A DNA stretch of 64,000 nucleotides from Pseudovibrio sp947494035 (GCA_947494035.1 CANLTN010000018.1:22488-86487); one strand, 5' to 3'. Shown: positions 44,799-54,170, counted from the stretch's first letter. Notes: generated by a model from the sequence alone, not told the origin. Numbers and translations: made by a program.

Positions 44799-45778
44799 CG
44801 GGTTTGGAACTGGCGTCTGTAGGCTGTTGGCGTTGTGCCGTATTTGCCTCTGAAATGATGGCGTAATGTTGCCGCGGAGCCGAACCCGCACAGGTGGGAA
44901 AGGTTTTCCATATCCATGGTTTCTTCCGCTTCCAGCAAATGCTTTGCGGTTTCCAGCTGTTTGGCTCGCCGCCATTCAGCAGGCGCTTGTCCCGTGACCT
45001 TTGAAAATTTGCGGATGAAAGTGCGCTGGCTCATGCCCATGTGCGTTGCCATTTCAGGAACGGACATGGTGTAGGCGCGTTTCTTTTCCAGTTCTTCAAA
45101 GAGCGAGGCAAAGCGTTTGCTTTCTCTTTGGTCCGGTACAGGCTGTTCAGCAAACTGGGTTTGAGTTCCTTCTCTGAAGGGCGGAGCAACCAGTCGTTTA
45201 GCGACAGTGTTGGCGACCTGCGAGCCGTAGTCCTGCCGGATGATGTGGAGCGCCAGGTCAATGCCCGCTGCGCTGCCAGCGGAGGTGAACACGCGGTCTG
45301 TTTCTGAATAGAGACGGTCCTCTTCCACATTGATGGCGGGGAAGCCGGTTTGAAGGGCTTGCGCATAGCGCCAATGCGTGGTGGCGGTTCTGCCATTCAG
45401 CAAGCCTGCCTTTGCCAGCACAAAAGCGCCGGAACAGATGGAGGCGAGCCGTGCACCGCGCTGATGGGCTTTGCAAAGTGCCTCGATCAGATCCTCCGGC
45501 ACCGGGGTTTCAATGCCACGCCAGCCGGGGATGATGATGATGTCTGCTTGTTCCAGCGCGTCCAGCTGCTTTTCTGCATTGATCTCCAGCCCCCCTGCTG
45601 CGCGGATGGGGCCATCCTCAATGGCGACGGTTTCATATCTGTACCAGTTAGCGCCGAATTCCGGTCTTGGCAGGCCGAAGAGTTCGTAGGCCTGACCAAA
45701 CTCAAAGGTGCACAGGCCGTCATAAATGAGGGTTGCCACGCGCGGGCCTTCGGCTTGGGTAGATGTCATTTGAACCAT
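44789..45778 (-). CDS. GlxA/FtrA-type transcriptional regulator
   Basis: The 329-residue protein combines an N-terminal DJ-1/PfpI-like domain (about 12-180, with the elbow SICSGAFVLAKAG) and a C-terminal AraC-type double helix-turn-helix (about 225-325). The DNA-binding part is seen in MATHMGMSQRTFIRKFSKVTG and LCGFGSAATLRHHFR. This arrangement fits FtrA of E. coli. It is divergent from a rhodanese gene with about 220 bases between, the same pairing often seen for FtrA-like regulators, so it probably controls that gene. The ligand is unknown. Confidence 0.87.
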   Translation of the reverse strand: MVQMTSTQAEGPRVATLIYDGLCTFEFGQAYELFGLPRPEFGANWYRYETVAIEDGPIRAAGGLEINAEKQLDALEQADIIIIPGWRGIETPVPEDLIEALCKAHQRGARLASICSGAFVLAKAGLLNGRTATTHWRYAQALQTGFPAINVEEDRLYSETDRVFTSAGSAAGIDLALHIIRQDYGSQVANTVAKRLVAPPFREGTQTQFAEQPVPDQRESKRFASLFEELEKKRAYTMSVPEMATHMGMSQRTFIRKFSKVTGQAPAEWRRAKQLETAKHLLEAEETMDMENLSHLCGFGSAATLRHHFRGKYGTTPTAYRRQFQTRQA

Positions 45779-46000
45779 CGGAAAATCAATTCATTACAAA
45801 TTGGCGTATTTTTTACGAATATAGGCATTCAAGCCAGTTTTCTGCAACCGAGAAATTCTGCAAATTACGTGAGCAGGCAGAATTCCTGCCATCACGGAAA
45901 GCGGTTTAAAGGAGCGACCACCTCTTAAGCCTCTTAAAAGAAGAACTTTTGGTGCCCCTTCCCCCTTAACGGGAGCACCTTCATAGATTTGGAGAAGACC

Positions 46001-46417
46001 ATGTCCTCACACGCACTCGAATACTCCCCAGCAGACCCGAACTTGGCCCTCTCGCACTTTCGTACAAAACTTCAGTTCGAGACAGATTGCACTGATGTGG
46101 AGGCAGATCTTTCAAAGGACAGCCCCGCTTTCGTTCTGCTGGATACTCGCGGCCCCAACGCGTTTGCCAGAGGGCACGTGGATGGTGCTATCTGTTTTCC
46201 TCACCGCGAGATGACGGAAGAGAGCCTTGCCAAATGGCCGGTGGACACTGTGTTCGTCGTCTATTGTGCAGGACCACACTGCAATGCCGCAGACAAGGCG
46301 GCTTACAAGCTTTCTGCGCTCGGACGTCCGGTCAAGCTCATGATAGGCGGAGTTACAGGCTGGCTTGATGAAGGCTTTGAGCTGGTTTCATCGCAGACCG
46401 CAGAAGCGGCAGCGTAG
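46001..46417 (+). CDS. Single-domain rhodanese-like protein
   Basis: The 138-residue protein has one rhodanese domain. FVLLDTRGPNAFARGHVDGA is the conserved CH2A-like block, and the active-site loop is YCAGPHCN with the persulfide-forming Cys. It would transfer sulfane sulfur in the cytoplasm. The ATG at 46001 has GGAG six bases upstream. It is divergent from the FtrA-like regulator gene, suggesting control by that protein. Confidence 0.87.
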   Translation: MSSHALEYSPADPNLALSHFRTKLQFETDCTDVEADLSKDSPAFVLLDTRGPNAFARGHVDGAICFPHREMTEESLAKWPVDTVFVVYCAGPHCNAADKAAYKLSALGRPVKLMIGGVTGWLDEGFELVSSQTAEAAA

Positions 46418-46456
46418 TTTGCAAGCACCAGCTCCCTCACAGGGCTGCAGCTACAC

Positions 46457-46495
46457 ATAAAAAAAGCACCGAGGTGGGAGGTGACCTCGGTGCTT
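46457..46495 (-). terminator. Strong hairpin with T-run on the minus strand
   Basis: AAGCACCGAGGT and ACCTCGGTGCTT form a perfect 12-pair stem with an eight-base loop. The run of seven T lies on the minus-strand side, so it would end a leftward transcript, although the neighbouring rhodanese gene is rightward. It may also weakly end the rhodanese message. Confidence 0.65.
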
Positions 46496-46532
46496 ATCAA
46501 AACAGGTCTCAAAGACCGCTTGGGAGGAGGAG

Positions 46533-46604
46533 ATGCGGCCTTTAAAATCGTCGGGCAAGACAACCCGCTTTGGGAAAGGATGGCCTACCAAGCAATGGAA
46601 GTAA
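46533..46604 (+). CDS. Possible 23-residue basic peptide
   Basis: An ATG is preceded by GGGAGGAGGAG and opens a frame of 23 codons ending TAA. The peptide MRPLKSSGKTTRFGKGW... is strongly basic. Only the excellent ribosome binding site and position behind a hairpin support it; there is no homology argument. Confidence 0.2.
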   Translation: MRPLKSSGKTTRFGKGWPTKQWK

Positions 46605-47229
46605 GCCACCCTATAGTTGTTCACATAGTGAAATGCGAATAATCCTAGATCAGGACTTATTATTGTTTTTATAGCGTTGACTGCAATGCAGCCAATACTT
46701 AACGACACCCAATAGAATACTGTTTTTATTGTTCTTAAAGGTATCATGATCTTGTTATCATCCGGTTGCCAGATATGGTGAACAAACACTTAGCTGACCG
46801 CCGTTGAAGACAGGCGACCTAATGGCAAAATGAGGTGTGAGCATGGCGAAATGCGGCGCTTTGGTGGCGCAGTGTCGCCAGCTTGTCGCAGATGAAAGCA
46901 GCGTGTTTTCAATGACCTGTATCGTGTGGTGTTCACTACCCCTTCGCTCTCCCACAAAAGAAGTAATCGCAACTATTTGAGTGCCTGCGATCGTTCAAAT
47001 AATGTTTTACTTGGCGTTTGAGTCGGATAAGCAGAAATTCATCGGAGAAACAACAGACACAAATACTGGAGGCAGATCTTAATGATTTGGCGCAAAGCGG
47101 AATCATTGACTCCTTACTGAATACATGCGTCAACTATCTTTACGTTGTTTAAGGTTTGGCTTCCGACGTCTTTAAAAAAGGACATTTGCATTGCAGGAGG
47201 CCCCGGGACAGCGCGGGAGGGGTTTCATT
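46605..47229. other. Intergenic region before the liv-type operon
   Basis: These 625 bases carry the promoter of the branched-chain-amino-acid-type transporter operon and no secure gene. The segment around 46810-46890 contains several short imperfect repeats of ATGGCAAAATG/ATGGCGAAATG. A leftward RNA ending at the hairpin at 46457-46495 would have to start here or in the 46500s. Confidence 0.35.
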
Positions 47230-48432
47230 ATGTATAAGTTAGTTCGGGCCACGGCGCTTAGTCTGGCGGCCAGCGTATTTGCACTTTCATTTTCATCCAG
47301 TATTTCCTCTGCGGAAGAGCCAATCAAGATCGCCCATGTCTATGGCAAAACAGGACCGTTTGAGGCCTATGCCAAGCAGTCCCATGTGGGTCTGATGATG
47401 GGGCTGGAATATGCCACAGGCGGTACCATGGAGATTGATGGCCGCAAGATTGAGGTGATCGAGAAGGACAGTCAGCTCAAGCCGGATATCGGGCGGGCCA
47501 TGCTGGCCGAGGCCTATGGCGATGATGAGGTTGATCTGGCCGTGGGGCCGGTTTCTTCCGGCGTTGCGCTGGCTATGCTGCCGGTTGCGGAGGAATACGA
47601 GAAGCTGCTGATTGTGGAGCCTGCTGTTGCTGACAGCATCACCGGCGCAAACTTTAACCGCTATATATTCCGTACCTCACGCAACTCCTCTCAGGATGCC
47701 ATTGCGAATGCGGTGGCGCTTGGTCAGGACGGTGCCTCCATCGCCACATTGGCGCAGGATTATGCGTTTGGGCGGGATGGGGTTTCTGCGTTCCGCACAG
47801 CCATTGCCAAAACCAATGCCAAGCTGGTGTTTGAAGAGTATGCGCCGACGGACACCAAGGATTTTACCGCCAGTGCCCAGCGTATTTTCGAGGCGCTTAA
47901 AGACCAGCCGGGACGGAAGTTTCTGTTTGTGATCTGGGCTGGTGGTGGCAATCCGCTGGCAAAGATCAACGCAATGAACCCGGAGCGTTACGGCATCGAG
48001 ATTGCGACAGGCGGCAATATTCTGGCAGCGTTGAAAGCCTACAAGGCCATGCCGGGTATGGAAGGGGCGACCTACTATTACTACGAGATCCCGAAGAACC
48101 CGGTGAACGATTGGCTGGTGAAGGAACATGAGGCGCGTTACGACGGCCCGCCTGACTTCTTTACCGCTGGCGGTATGGCGGCGGGTATTGCGGCTGTGGA
48201 GGCAATCCGCAAGGCCGGGTCAACGGATACGGAGGAGCTGATTGCGGCGATGGAAGGCATGGAGTTTGAGGGACCGAAAGGTCTTATGAAGTTCCGCGCT
48301 GAGGATCATCAGGCCTTGCAGTCCATGTATCACTTCAAGATCCGCGTGGACCCTGAGGTGGAATGGGGCATTCCTGAATTGGTGCGGGAGTTGACCATTG
48401 AGGACATGGATATTCCAGTGCAGAACCAATAG
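47230..48432 (+). CDS. Liv-type ABC transporter substrate-binding protein
   Basis: The 400-residue periplasmic protein has a Sec signal peptide ending near SISSAEE. The mature part, starting IKIAHVYGKTGPFEAYA, has the two-lobe type-I fold of LivJ/LivK proteins. IGRAMLAEAY, VGPVSSGVALA and LAQDYAFGRDG are typical blocks. GGGAGGGG precedes the ATG at 47230. It is the first gene of an operon with livG, livF, livH and livM. The ligand could be an amino acid, amide, urea or an aromatic/organic acid. Confidence 0.88.
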   Translation: MYKLVRATALSLAASVFALSFSSSISSAEEPIKIAHVYGKTGPFEAYAKQSHVGLMMGLEYATGGTMEIDGRKIEVIEKDSQLKPDIGRAMLAEAYGDDEVDLAVGPVSSGVALAMLPVAEEYEKLLIVEPAVADSITGANFNRYIFRTSRNSSQDAIANAVALGQDGASIATLAQDYAFGRDGVSAFRTAIAKTNAKLVFEEYAPTDTKDFTASAQRIFEALKDQPGRKFLFVIWAGGGNPLAKINAMNPERYGIEIATGGNILAALKAYKAMPGMEGATYYYYEIPKNPVNDWLVKEHEARYDGPPDFFTAGGMAAGIAAVEAIRKAGSTDTEELIAAMEGMEFEGPKGLMKFRAEDHQALQSMYHFKIRVDPEVEWGIPELVRELTIEDMDIPVQNQ

Positions 48433-48608
48433 CTGCCAAGTTTTGCATCGCTTCAGGAGGGAGCGGAATCCTTCGCTTCCTCTCCCAAATCTCAAAATAT
48501 AACGCTCTGAACCTACGGGGTTTTTCTGCACAATCGCCGACCTCATCCGCGGCGGCAGTTTAGCAACCTCGCCGGTCTGTCAGAGCGCCGAAGAGCGAAG
48601 TACAGGCC

Positions 48609-49508
48609 ATGGATATTATCATCAAACTGTTTTTGCCGCTTTCGCTGGCGTTCATCATGTTCTCCCTCGGGATCACTCTGACATTGCAGGACTTTAAACG
48701 CGTGGTGCAGATACCGCGAGCGTTTAGCATTGGTATGCTCGGGCAGTTGGTGCTGCTGCCAGCGTCTGCCTTTCTCATCTTACAGGTGGTGGAGCTGGAG
48801 CCGGCCATGGCGTTTGGTGTGATGTTGCTCGCCTTTGCTCCGGGCGGGGTGACCTCCAACATGCTGACGCGGTTTGGTGGTGGGTCGGTTGCGCTGGCTG
48901 TTTCCATAACGGCGATAACCAGTGTGCTGTGCGTTTTGACAGTACCGGTATTTGCAGCAGCGGCGGCGAGCCATTTCCTCGGTGCGGCGATGCCCAAGAT
49001 CGATGTGACCTCCATTGGAATTTCCATGGCACTGATCACAGCTGTGCCGGTTGCCACGGGTTTGGCTGTCAATCATCTGGCTCCCACTTTCGCCTCGAAG
49101 ATCTCCAAGGTGGTGGAGATTGTCGCCTCTGTGCTGTTTGTGGTGATCGTGCTCGGGGCGCTTGTGACCAACTGGTCGGTATTGATGGCGAATATTCTGG
49201 AGCTGGGACCAGTGCTTGTTTTGCTGAATGTGGTGATGCTGACGATTGGGTACGGCGGGGCGAAGATGATGAAGCTTTCCCATCCTGATAGCGTCGCAAT
49301 TGCAATGGAGGTGGGCGTGCAGAATGCCACGCTGGGGATCACAGTAGGTGCCTTGATTGCCATGAGCAGCGAAGCCTTGCCGCCCTATAGTCTGGCCTCC
49401 GGCGTTTACGGCATCACCATGTATGCCTGTGCGTTTCTCTTTATCGGCTGGCTGCGCTGGAGAGCCCGGAAAAATCCGGAGCTACGCCCGCAAAGTGAAG
49501 CCTCTTAA
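48609..49508 (+). CDS. Bile acid:sodium symporter (BASS) family transporter
   Basis: A 299-residue inner-membrane protein with nine to ten hydrophobic segments. Hallmarks are FSLGITLTLQDFKRV at the first loop, LLAFAPGGVTSNMLT (the conserved crossover helix) and the ME-VGVQNATLG block. BASS proteins move organic anions with sodium. It lies inside the liv-type operon, 12 bases before livG, which suggests that both transporters handle the same or a related compound. The substrate is unknown. Confidence 0.88.
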   Translation: MDIIIKLFLPLSLAFIMFSLGITLTLQDFKRVVQIPRAFSIGMLGQLVLLPASAFLILQVVELEPAMAFGVMLLAFAPGGVTSNMLTRFGGGSVALAVSITAITSVLCVLTVPVFAAAAASHFLGAAMPKIDVTSIGISMALITAVPVATGLAVNHLAPTFASKISKVVEIVASVLFVVIVLGALVTNWSVLMANILELGPVLVLLNVVMLTIGYGGAKMMKLSHPDSVAIAMEVGVQNATLGITVGALIAMSSEALPPYSLASGVYGITMYACAFLFIGWLRWRARKNPELRPQSEAS

Positions 49509-49519
49509 GGAGCAGGTCA

Positions 49520-50320
49520 TTGAGTATGCAGCAGACACTTGAAGCGCCAGTTTTGAGTACGCGGGATCTGACCATCCGCTTTGGTGGTCATGTGGCCGTG
49601 GATGCGGTGTCCTGCGATTTTCATCGTGGGACGCTGACAGCCATTGTGGGACCGAACGGCGCTGGCAAGACAACGTACTTCAACCTGATTTCCGGCCAGC
49701 TTTCTGCCAGCTCCGGTCAGGTCTGGTTTAACGGCGAGGACATCACCCGCCTGTCGGTGGCAGAGCGTACGTTGCGGGGGATCGGACGGGCTTTTCAGCT
49801 AACCAATCTGTTTCCCGGCCTTTCTGTTCGCGAAAATGCGCGGCTGGCGGTTCAGGCGCATCAGCGTATTGGGATGGACCTGTTTTCCATGGCGGACAGT
49901 CATGTGGAGCTGATCCAGCGGGCCGAGCATATTTTGGCGGAGGTGCATCTGCTGGATAAGGCGGACCAGATCACCAGCGAGCTGTCTCATGGCGACCAGC
50001 GCAAGCTGGAAGTGGCGCTGATGATTGCCATTGGTCCGCAAGTGCTCATGTTTGACGAACCAACTGCGGGCATGAGCGTTGATGAGGTGCCAATCGTACT
50101 GGATCTGATTGCCGGACTGAAACAGGACAAGGACCGCACAATCTTGCTGGTGGAGCACAAGATGGATGTGATCCGCTCGCTGGCCGACCGGATCATTGTT
50201 CTGCACAACGGGGAGCTGGTGGCGGATGGTGAGCCTGCGGAGGTGATCGCCTCCCCTGTGGTGCAGCAGGCTTATCTGGGTGTTGCACCTGAAGAGGAAC
50301 CGGAGGGTGCTCATGTCTGA
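49520..50320 (+). CDS. livG: Liv-type ABC transporter ATPase
   Basis: The 266-residue ATPase has Walker A VGPNGAGKTT, Q-loop AFQLTNLFPGL, Walker B VLMFDEPTAGM and the H-loop VEHKMD. The signature position reads LSHGDQR, the normal LivG-type variant of LSGGQ. The start is TTG at 49520, seven bases after AGGAG; ATG two codons later is the alternative. It works with the LivF-type ATPase and the two permeases downstream. Confidence 0.9.
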   Translation: MSMQQTLEAPVLSTRDLTIRFGGHVAVDAVSCDFHRGTLTAIVGPNGAGKTTYFNLISGQLSASSGQVWFNGEDITRLSVAERTLRGIGRAFQLTNLFPGLSVRENARLAVQAHQRIGMDLFSMADSHVELIQRAEHILAEVHLLDKADQITSELSHGDQRKLEVALMIAIGPQVLMFDEPTAGMSVDEVPIVLDLIAGLKQDKDRTILLVEHKMDVIRSLADRIIVLHNGELVADGEPAEVIASPVVQQAYLGVAPEEEPEGAHV

Positions 50321-51038
50321 TGCTCTTCTCACGCTTGACGATGTGCACACGCATATCGGGCCCTATCACATTTTGCAGGGTGTCGACCTTGTGGTTCCAC
50401 GCGGCGGTGTAACGGTGCTGCTTGGCCGCAATGGTGCTGGCAAGACAACGACACTGCGGACCATCATGGGTCTGTGGCAAGCCTCGCAAGGGGCGATCCT
50501 GTTTGACGGAGCGGAGATCCAGAAGGAGGCCACGCCTGCCATTGCCCAGCGTGAGATTGCCTTTGTGCCAGAGGATATGGGCATCTTCAGCGATCTGACG
50601 GTGCACGAGAACATGCTGCTAGCAGCGCGTAGCGGTGCCATTGATGAGGCACGGCTTGACTGGCTCTTCGGTCTGTTCCCTCCCCTCAAAACCTTCTGGC
50701 AGAGCGCTGCGGGCAATCTTTCGGGCGGGCAGAAGCAGATGCTGGCGGTGGCGCGGGCGATTATTGAGCCACGGACATTGCTGCTGATTGACGAACCCAC
50801 CAAGGGGCTCGCCCCTGCCATCATCAACGCCGTGATTGCTGCCCTGAAGGAGCTGAAAGAGATGCAGACGACGATCCTGCTGGTGGAGCAGAACTTTTCC
50901 ATGGCGCGGGCCGTGGGTGATACGGTGGCGGTGATGGATGACGGGCGGATTGTTTATTCCGGCAAGATGTCAGAGCTGGCGGCCGATGCTGACTTGCAGG
51001 AGCGGTTGATGGGACTTTCACTGGAGGCGCACCAATGA
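50313..51038 (+). CDS. livF: Liv-type ABC transporter ATPase
   Basis: The 241-residue second ATPase has Walker A LGRNGAGKTTTLR, signature LSGGQKQM, Walker B LLIDEPTKGLAP and the H-loop VEQNFSMA. The ATG overlaps the livG end by eight bases and has GGAGG six bases upstream. KGLAP after Walker B is typical of LivF. Confidence 0.91.
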   Translation: MSDALLTLDDVHTHIGPYHILQGVDLVVPRGGVTVLLGRNGAGKTTTLRTIMGLWQASQGAILFDGAEIQKEATPAIAQREIAFVPEDMGIFSDLTVHENMLLAARSGAIDEARLDWLFGLFPPLKTFWQSAAGNLSGGQKQMLAVARAIIEPRTLLLIDEPTKGLAPAIINAVIAALKELKEMQTTILLVEQNFSMARAVGDTVAVMDDGRIVYSGKMSELAADADLQERLMGLSLEAHQ

Positions 51039-52063
51039 GCGACAGTCTGATTAAACCACGCATTGAGCGCCCTCCCCTGTCGCAGATTATCGAGGCGAAG
51101 GCGCCGTTGTTTCTGGTGCCCGTGTTGATGCTGATTGGCCTATTGGCAATCGGGTCTGGTTCCACCTGGTTGACGCTGACGGCTGCGGGCTTGGCGATGG
51201 GAATGATGATCTTCATCATGGCCTCTGGGCTTACGGTGATCTTTGGGCTGATGGATGTGATCAACTTTGGCCACGGTGCGTTTATCTCGCTTGGGGCCTT
51301 TGCAGGGTTCACCATTTTGGGCTTGCTGGGCGGCTGGATCGAGAGCCCCAGCATTGCGATGAATCTGGGTGCTGTTTTGCTGGCGGTTGTCTTTGCCATG
51401 CTGGTGACGGGGATTGCGGGTTATGGCTTTGAGCGGTTGATTGTGAAGCCGGTATATGGACAGCACCTAAAGCAGATCCTCGTGACCATGGGCGGGTTGG
51501 TTGTGACCCAGCAGCTGATCTATGTGATCTGGGGGCCGGACGAGATTGTGCTGGCGCGGCCCGCTGCTTTTCGAGGTTCGTTTGTTGTGTTGGGTGCGGC
51601 CATTGAGAAGTACCGTGTGCTTGCCATTGTCATCGGGCTGGCCTTGTTTGTGGGCATGCGGCTGGTGCTCAACCGGACACGCATCGGGCTGCTGGTGCGA
51701 GCCGGTGTTCAAAATGGTGAGATGGTCGAGGCGCTGGGGTATCCGATCCAGAAACTGTTTCTGGCGGTTTTCATGGCAGGTTGCGCATTGGCGGGGCTCG
51801 GCGGCGTGATGTGGGGGCTCTATCAGGAAACCATCACCGCGCATATGGGCGCGGAGGTGATGATCTCAGTGTTTATCGTGGTGATCATCGGTGGGCTTGG
51901 GTCCATTGAGGGGTGCTTTATCGGGGCTATGCTGGTGGGACTGCTGACGAACTACACCGGCTTTCTGATCCCCAAACTGGCGTTGGTTTCGACGATCCTT
52001 CTAATGGGCGCTGTTCTTATGTGGCGGCCTCAGGGGCTTTACCCCGTTGTCAAAGCGCATTGA
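51035..52063 (+). CDS. livH: Liv-type ABC transporter permease
   Basis: The 342-residue permease has about eight membrane segments. LTVIFGLMDVINFGHGAFISLGAF and IGLLVRAGVQNGEMVEALGY are the LivH-specific first helix and ATPase-contact loop. The start overlaps the livF stop by four bases (ATGA). It pairs with LivM. Confidence 0.91.
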   Translation: MSDSLIKPRIERPPLSQIIEAKAPLFLVPVLMLIGLLAIGSGSTWLTLTAAGLAMGMMIFIMASGLTVIFGLMDVINFGHGAFISLGAFAGFTILGLLGGWIESPSIAMNLGAVLLAVVFAMLVTGIAGYGFERLIVKPVYGQHLKQILVTMGGLVVTQQLIYVIWGPDEIVLARPAAFRGSFVVLGAAIEKYRVLAIVIGLALFVGMRLVLNRTRIGLLVRAGVQNGEMVEALGYPIQKLFLAVFMAGCALAGLGGVMWGLYQETITAHMGAEVMISVFIVVIIGGLGSIEGCFIGAMLVGLLTNYTGFLIPKLALVSTILLMGAVLMWRPQGLYPVVKAH

Positions 52064-52075
52064 GGAGTTGGTAGG

Positions 52076-53131
52076 ATGATTGTGAAGCTCCTTTCCGGTG
52101 ACACCCCGCGCAGTAAAATGTTGAGTGCTGTGTTGCTGCTCATTCTATTTGGTTTGCTGTTTGCACCTTTCCTGTTTCCCGGTACGCGCCCGTTAGATAC
52201 TGCTGCGCGCATCTGCATCTTCATTGTGCTGGTGGCGAGTTATGATTTGCTGCTGGGGTATACCGGTGTGGTTTCGTTTGCCCATACCATGTTCTTTGGC
52301 ATTGGAGCTTACGGGACGGCGCTGGCTCTGGTGAACATGGGCCCCTCTTATAGTGCGATTGCGCTTGGGACTGTGTGCGGTGCGCTGGTGGCTGGTGCTT
52401 TTGCCTTTGTGATTGCGCTGTTTTCTCTGCGTGTGAAGGCGATCTTCTTTGCCATGATGACGCTGGCAGTGGCGAGTGCCTTTCTGGTGTTGATCTCGCA
52501 GCTTTCCGGCTTTACCGGCGGCGAGGACGGCCTGACCTATCGCATTCCGCGTGAGATGACGCCAGCATTCAAGCTGATCAACGAAAAGGTGCTGGGGGTT
52601 CGGATCAATGGCAAGCTGATCACCTACTATGCGGTGTTCTTCAGTAGCCTTTGTCTGTTCCTCATTCTGCTGCGCATGGTGAACTCACCATTTGGCCGTG
52701 TTCTACAGGCGATCCGGGAAAATGCATTCCGTGCGGAAGCTATTGGCTACAAGGTGGTTCGGTATCGCAGTGTGGCGACCATTCTGTCTGCTGTGATGGC
52801 TGCGCTGGCCGGATCGCTGATGGCCATATGGTTGCGCTATACGGGACCCGCGACAACGCTCTCAATGGATATTATGGTGGACATTTTGTTGATGGTTGTG
52901 ATTGGCGGAATGGGCAGCATGTATGGGGCGGTCATCGGGGCTGTGCTGTTCCTTCTCACCCAGTCCTATCTGCAGAATCTCTTGGGTTTACTTCAAGAAT
53001 CATTGGGGGATCTTCCCATAGTATCTGAGGTGGTTTCCCCCGAACGCTGGCTGCTGTGGCTGGGAATTTTGTTTATCTGCAGTATTTACTGGTTCCCCAA
53101 GGGCATCACTGGCCGCATGAGGGGAACTTAA
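52076..53131 (+). CDS. livM: Liv-type ABC transporter permease
   Basis: The 351-residue permease has about nine membrane segments. LLGYTGVVSFAHTMFFGIGAY and FGRVLQAIRENAFRAEAIGY are LivM-type blocks. It starts 12 bases after livH with a GAGG site and is the last gene of the operon. A 46-codon frame overlaps its stop by one base but has no other support. Confidence 0.91.
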   Translation: MIVKLLSGDTPRSKMLSAVLLLILFGLLFAPFLFPGTRPLDTAARICIFIVLVASYDLLLGYTGVVSFAHTMFFGIGAYGTALALVNMGPSYSAIALGTVCGALVAGAFAFVIALFSLRVKAIFFAMMTLAVASAFLVLISQLSGFTGGEDGLTYRIPREMTPAFKLINEKVLGVRINGKLITYYAVFFSSLCLFLILLRMVNSPFGRVLQAIRENAFRAEAIGYKVVRYRSVATILSAVMAALAGSLMAIWLRYTGPATTLSMDIMVDILLMVVIGGMGSMYGAVIGAVLFLLTQSYLQNLLGLLQESLGDLPIVSEVVSPERWLLWLGILFICSIYWFPKGITGRMRGT

Positions 53132-53467
53132 TGCCTCAAATGCGCTCTTTTTTGAAAATGTGCCTTGTGGATTTATTAAGGAGCAACTACATCGGTATGG
53201 ACGAGCGAGCTAAGAGATTTGCTTATCCCGTAGTATTAGAGGGGCGACATATAACCCGCCTCCCTATATGAACCATTAGGACTGAGTTTTTTAGATAGAA
53301 ATAAGAGCTCAGATCTTTTGACTGCGGGCTGTTATTAGAGACACGGTTGGCAGTGTTGCGGTGTGCGCATCGGAACAATGTCCTTTACTGCCTTTGATTA
53401 CATTGCTCGTCAAGACTGGCTTGCCCTAACCAGGCGAGTTGACTATTTTGGCTTAAAGGACGTTTCC
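53132..53467. other. Intergenic region before cold-shock gene
   Basis: These 336 bases follow livM. They probably hold the cold-shock promoter and a long 5' untranslated leader, as is usual for csp genes. No clear cold box could be assigned. Confidence 0.35.
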
Positions 53468-53680
53468 ATGCGACAAGACGGTACCCTCAAATTCTTCAAC
53501 CACGACAAAGGCTACGGCTTCGTTACTCCAGGTGACGGGTCCAAAGATATCTTTGTTCACATCACGGCTTTCGAACGCTCTGGCATCGCAGTTCCTGCTG
53601 AAGGCGCAGCTATCACTTTTGTTGCTGAAGAAGATCGTCGGGGCCGCGGTTTGCAGGCTTCTCAGATTGAGCTTGCTTAA
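53468..53680 (+). CDS. Cold-shock protein (CspA family)
   Basis: The 70-residue protein is a single cold-shock domain that binds single-stranded nucleic acid. The RNP1-type motif is KGYGFVTP and the RNP2-type motif is DIFVHITAF. AAAGGA lies before the ATG at 53468, and the longer upstream frame has no homology. The protein acts as an RNA chaperone. Confidence 0.93.
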   Translation: MRQDGTLKFFNHDKGYGFVTPGDGSKDIFVHITAFERSGIAVPAEGAAITFVAEEDRRGRGLQASQIELA

Positions 53681-53743
53681 TTTGCGAGATTATAAGGATT
53701 GCTTCAGCGCCCGCTGAAGCAGCCTTTGCACAATATTATAACT

Positions 53744-53793
53744 GGCCTGATGTGCGCCGGCGTTTGCCAGGCACCGTCAGGCCTTTTATTTTT
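53744..53793 (+). terminator. Terminator of the cold-shock gene
   Basis: GGCCTGA pairs with TCAGGCC, with an inner GTGC/GCAC stem, followed by TTTTATTTTT. A further perfect 10-base stem (TGCTTCAGCG/CGCTGAAGCA) at 53700-53721 precedes it. Confidence 0.85.
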
Positions 53794-54170
53794 CCAGAGT
53801 AGACCGCCCGCCCCAAAAGCAGCATCCATAGATGTTAATCGGGCACCCATCGCGAGCTTTTCGCTGTTCCGCCGGCTGAGGCTGTGCTGGCTGGCACTAT
53901 ACTGTGATGCCTTTCCGCCTCCTCAAAGATTGCCTATTCCTACAGAGACAATATTACCTAGTTGGCTTGGCCTCAAACGGGCTGTAAAAAACAATATTTT
54001 GTTGCGATCCGTGGACACCCTTGTTTTAACACCATAAATTTCACTATTCCAAGGACAGGTTGGCCTCGCAAAGTTGCAGCTGATAGCCTATAGTGACAGG
54101 TGTCTTAGACTTATGGTTTGGACATAACTCTATTCTCAGCGGTTTTCGCGGACGTGGCAAAGGACTCAAT
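53794..54170. other. Intergenic region before tetR-type gene
   Basis: These 377 bases hold no supported gene. They contain the promoter of the TetR-type regulator. Confidence 0.35.

Noticed and set aside
46451..46789. 112-codon minus-strand frame covering the hairpin
   Set aside because: It runs through a strong terminator, has no good ribosome binding site and its product resembles nothing known.
46800..46900. Short repeats around ATGGCAAAATG considered as a CRISPR-like array
   Set aside because: The copies are short, imperfect and irregularly spaced; no cas genes are present.
53131..53271. 46-codon frame overlapping the livM stop (TAATG)
   Set aside because: Only the overlap and a GAGGGG site support it; composition and sequence look random.
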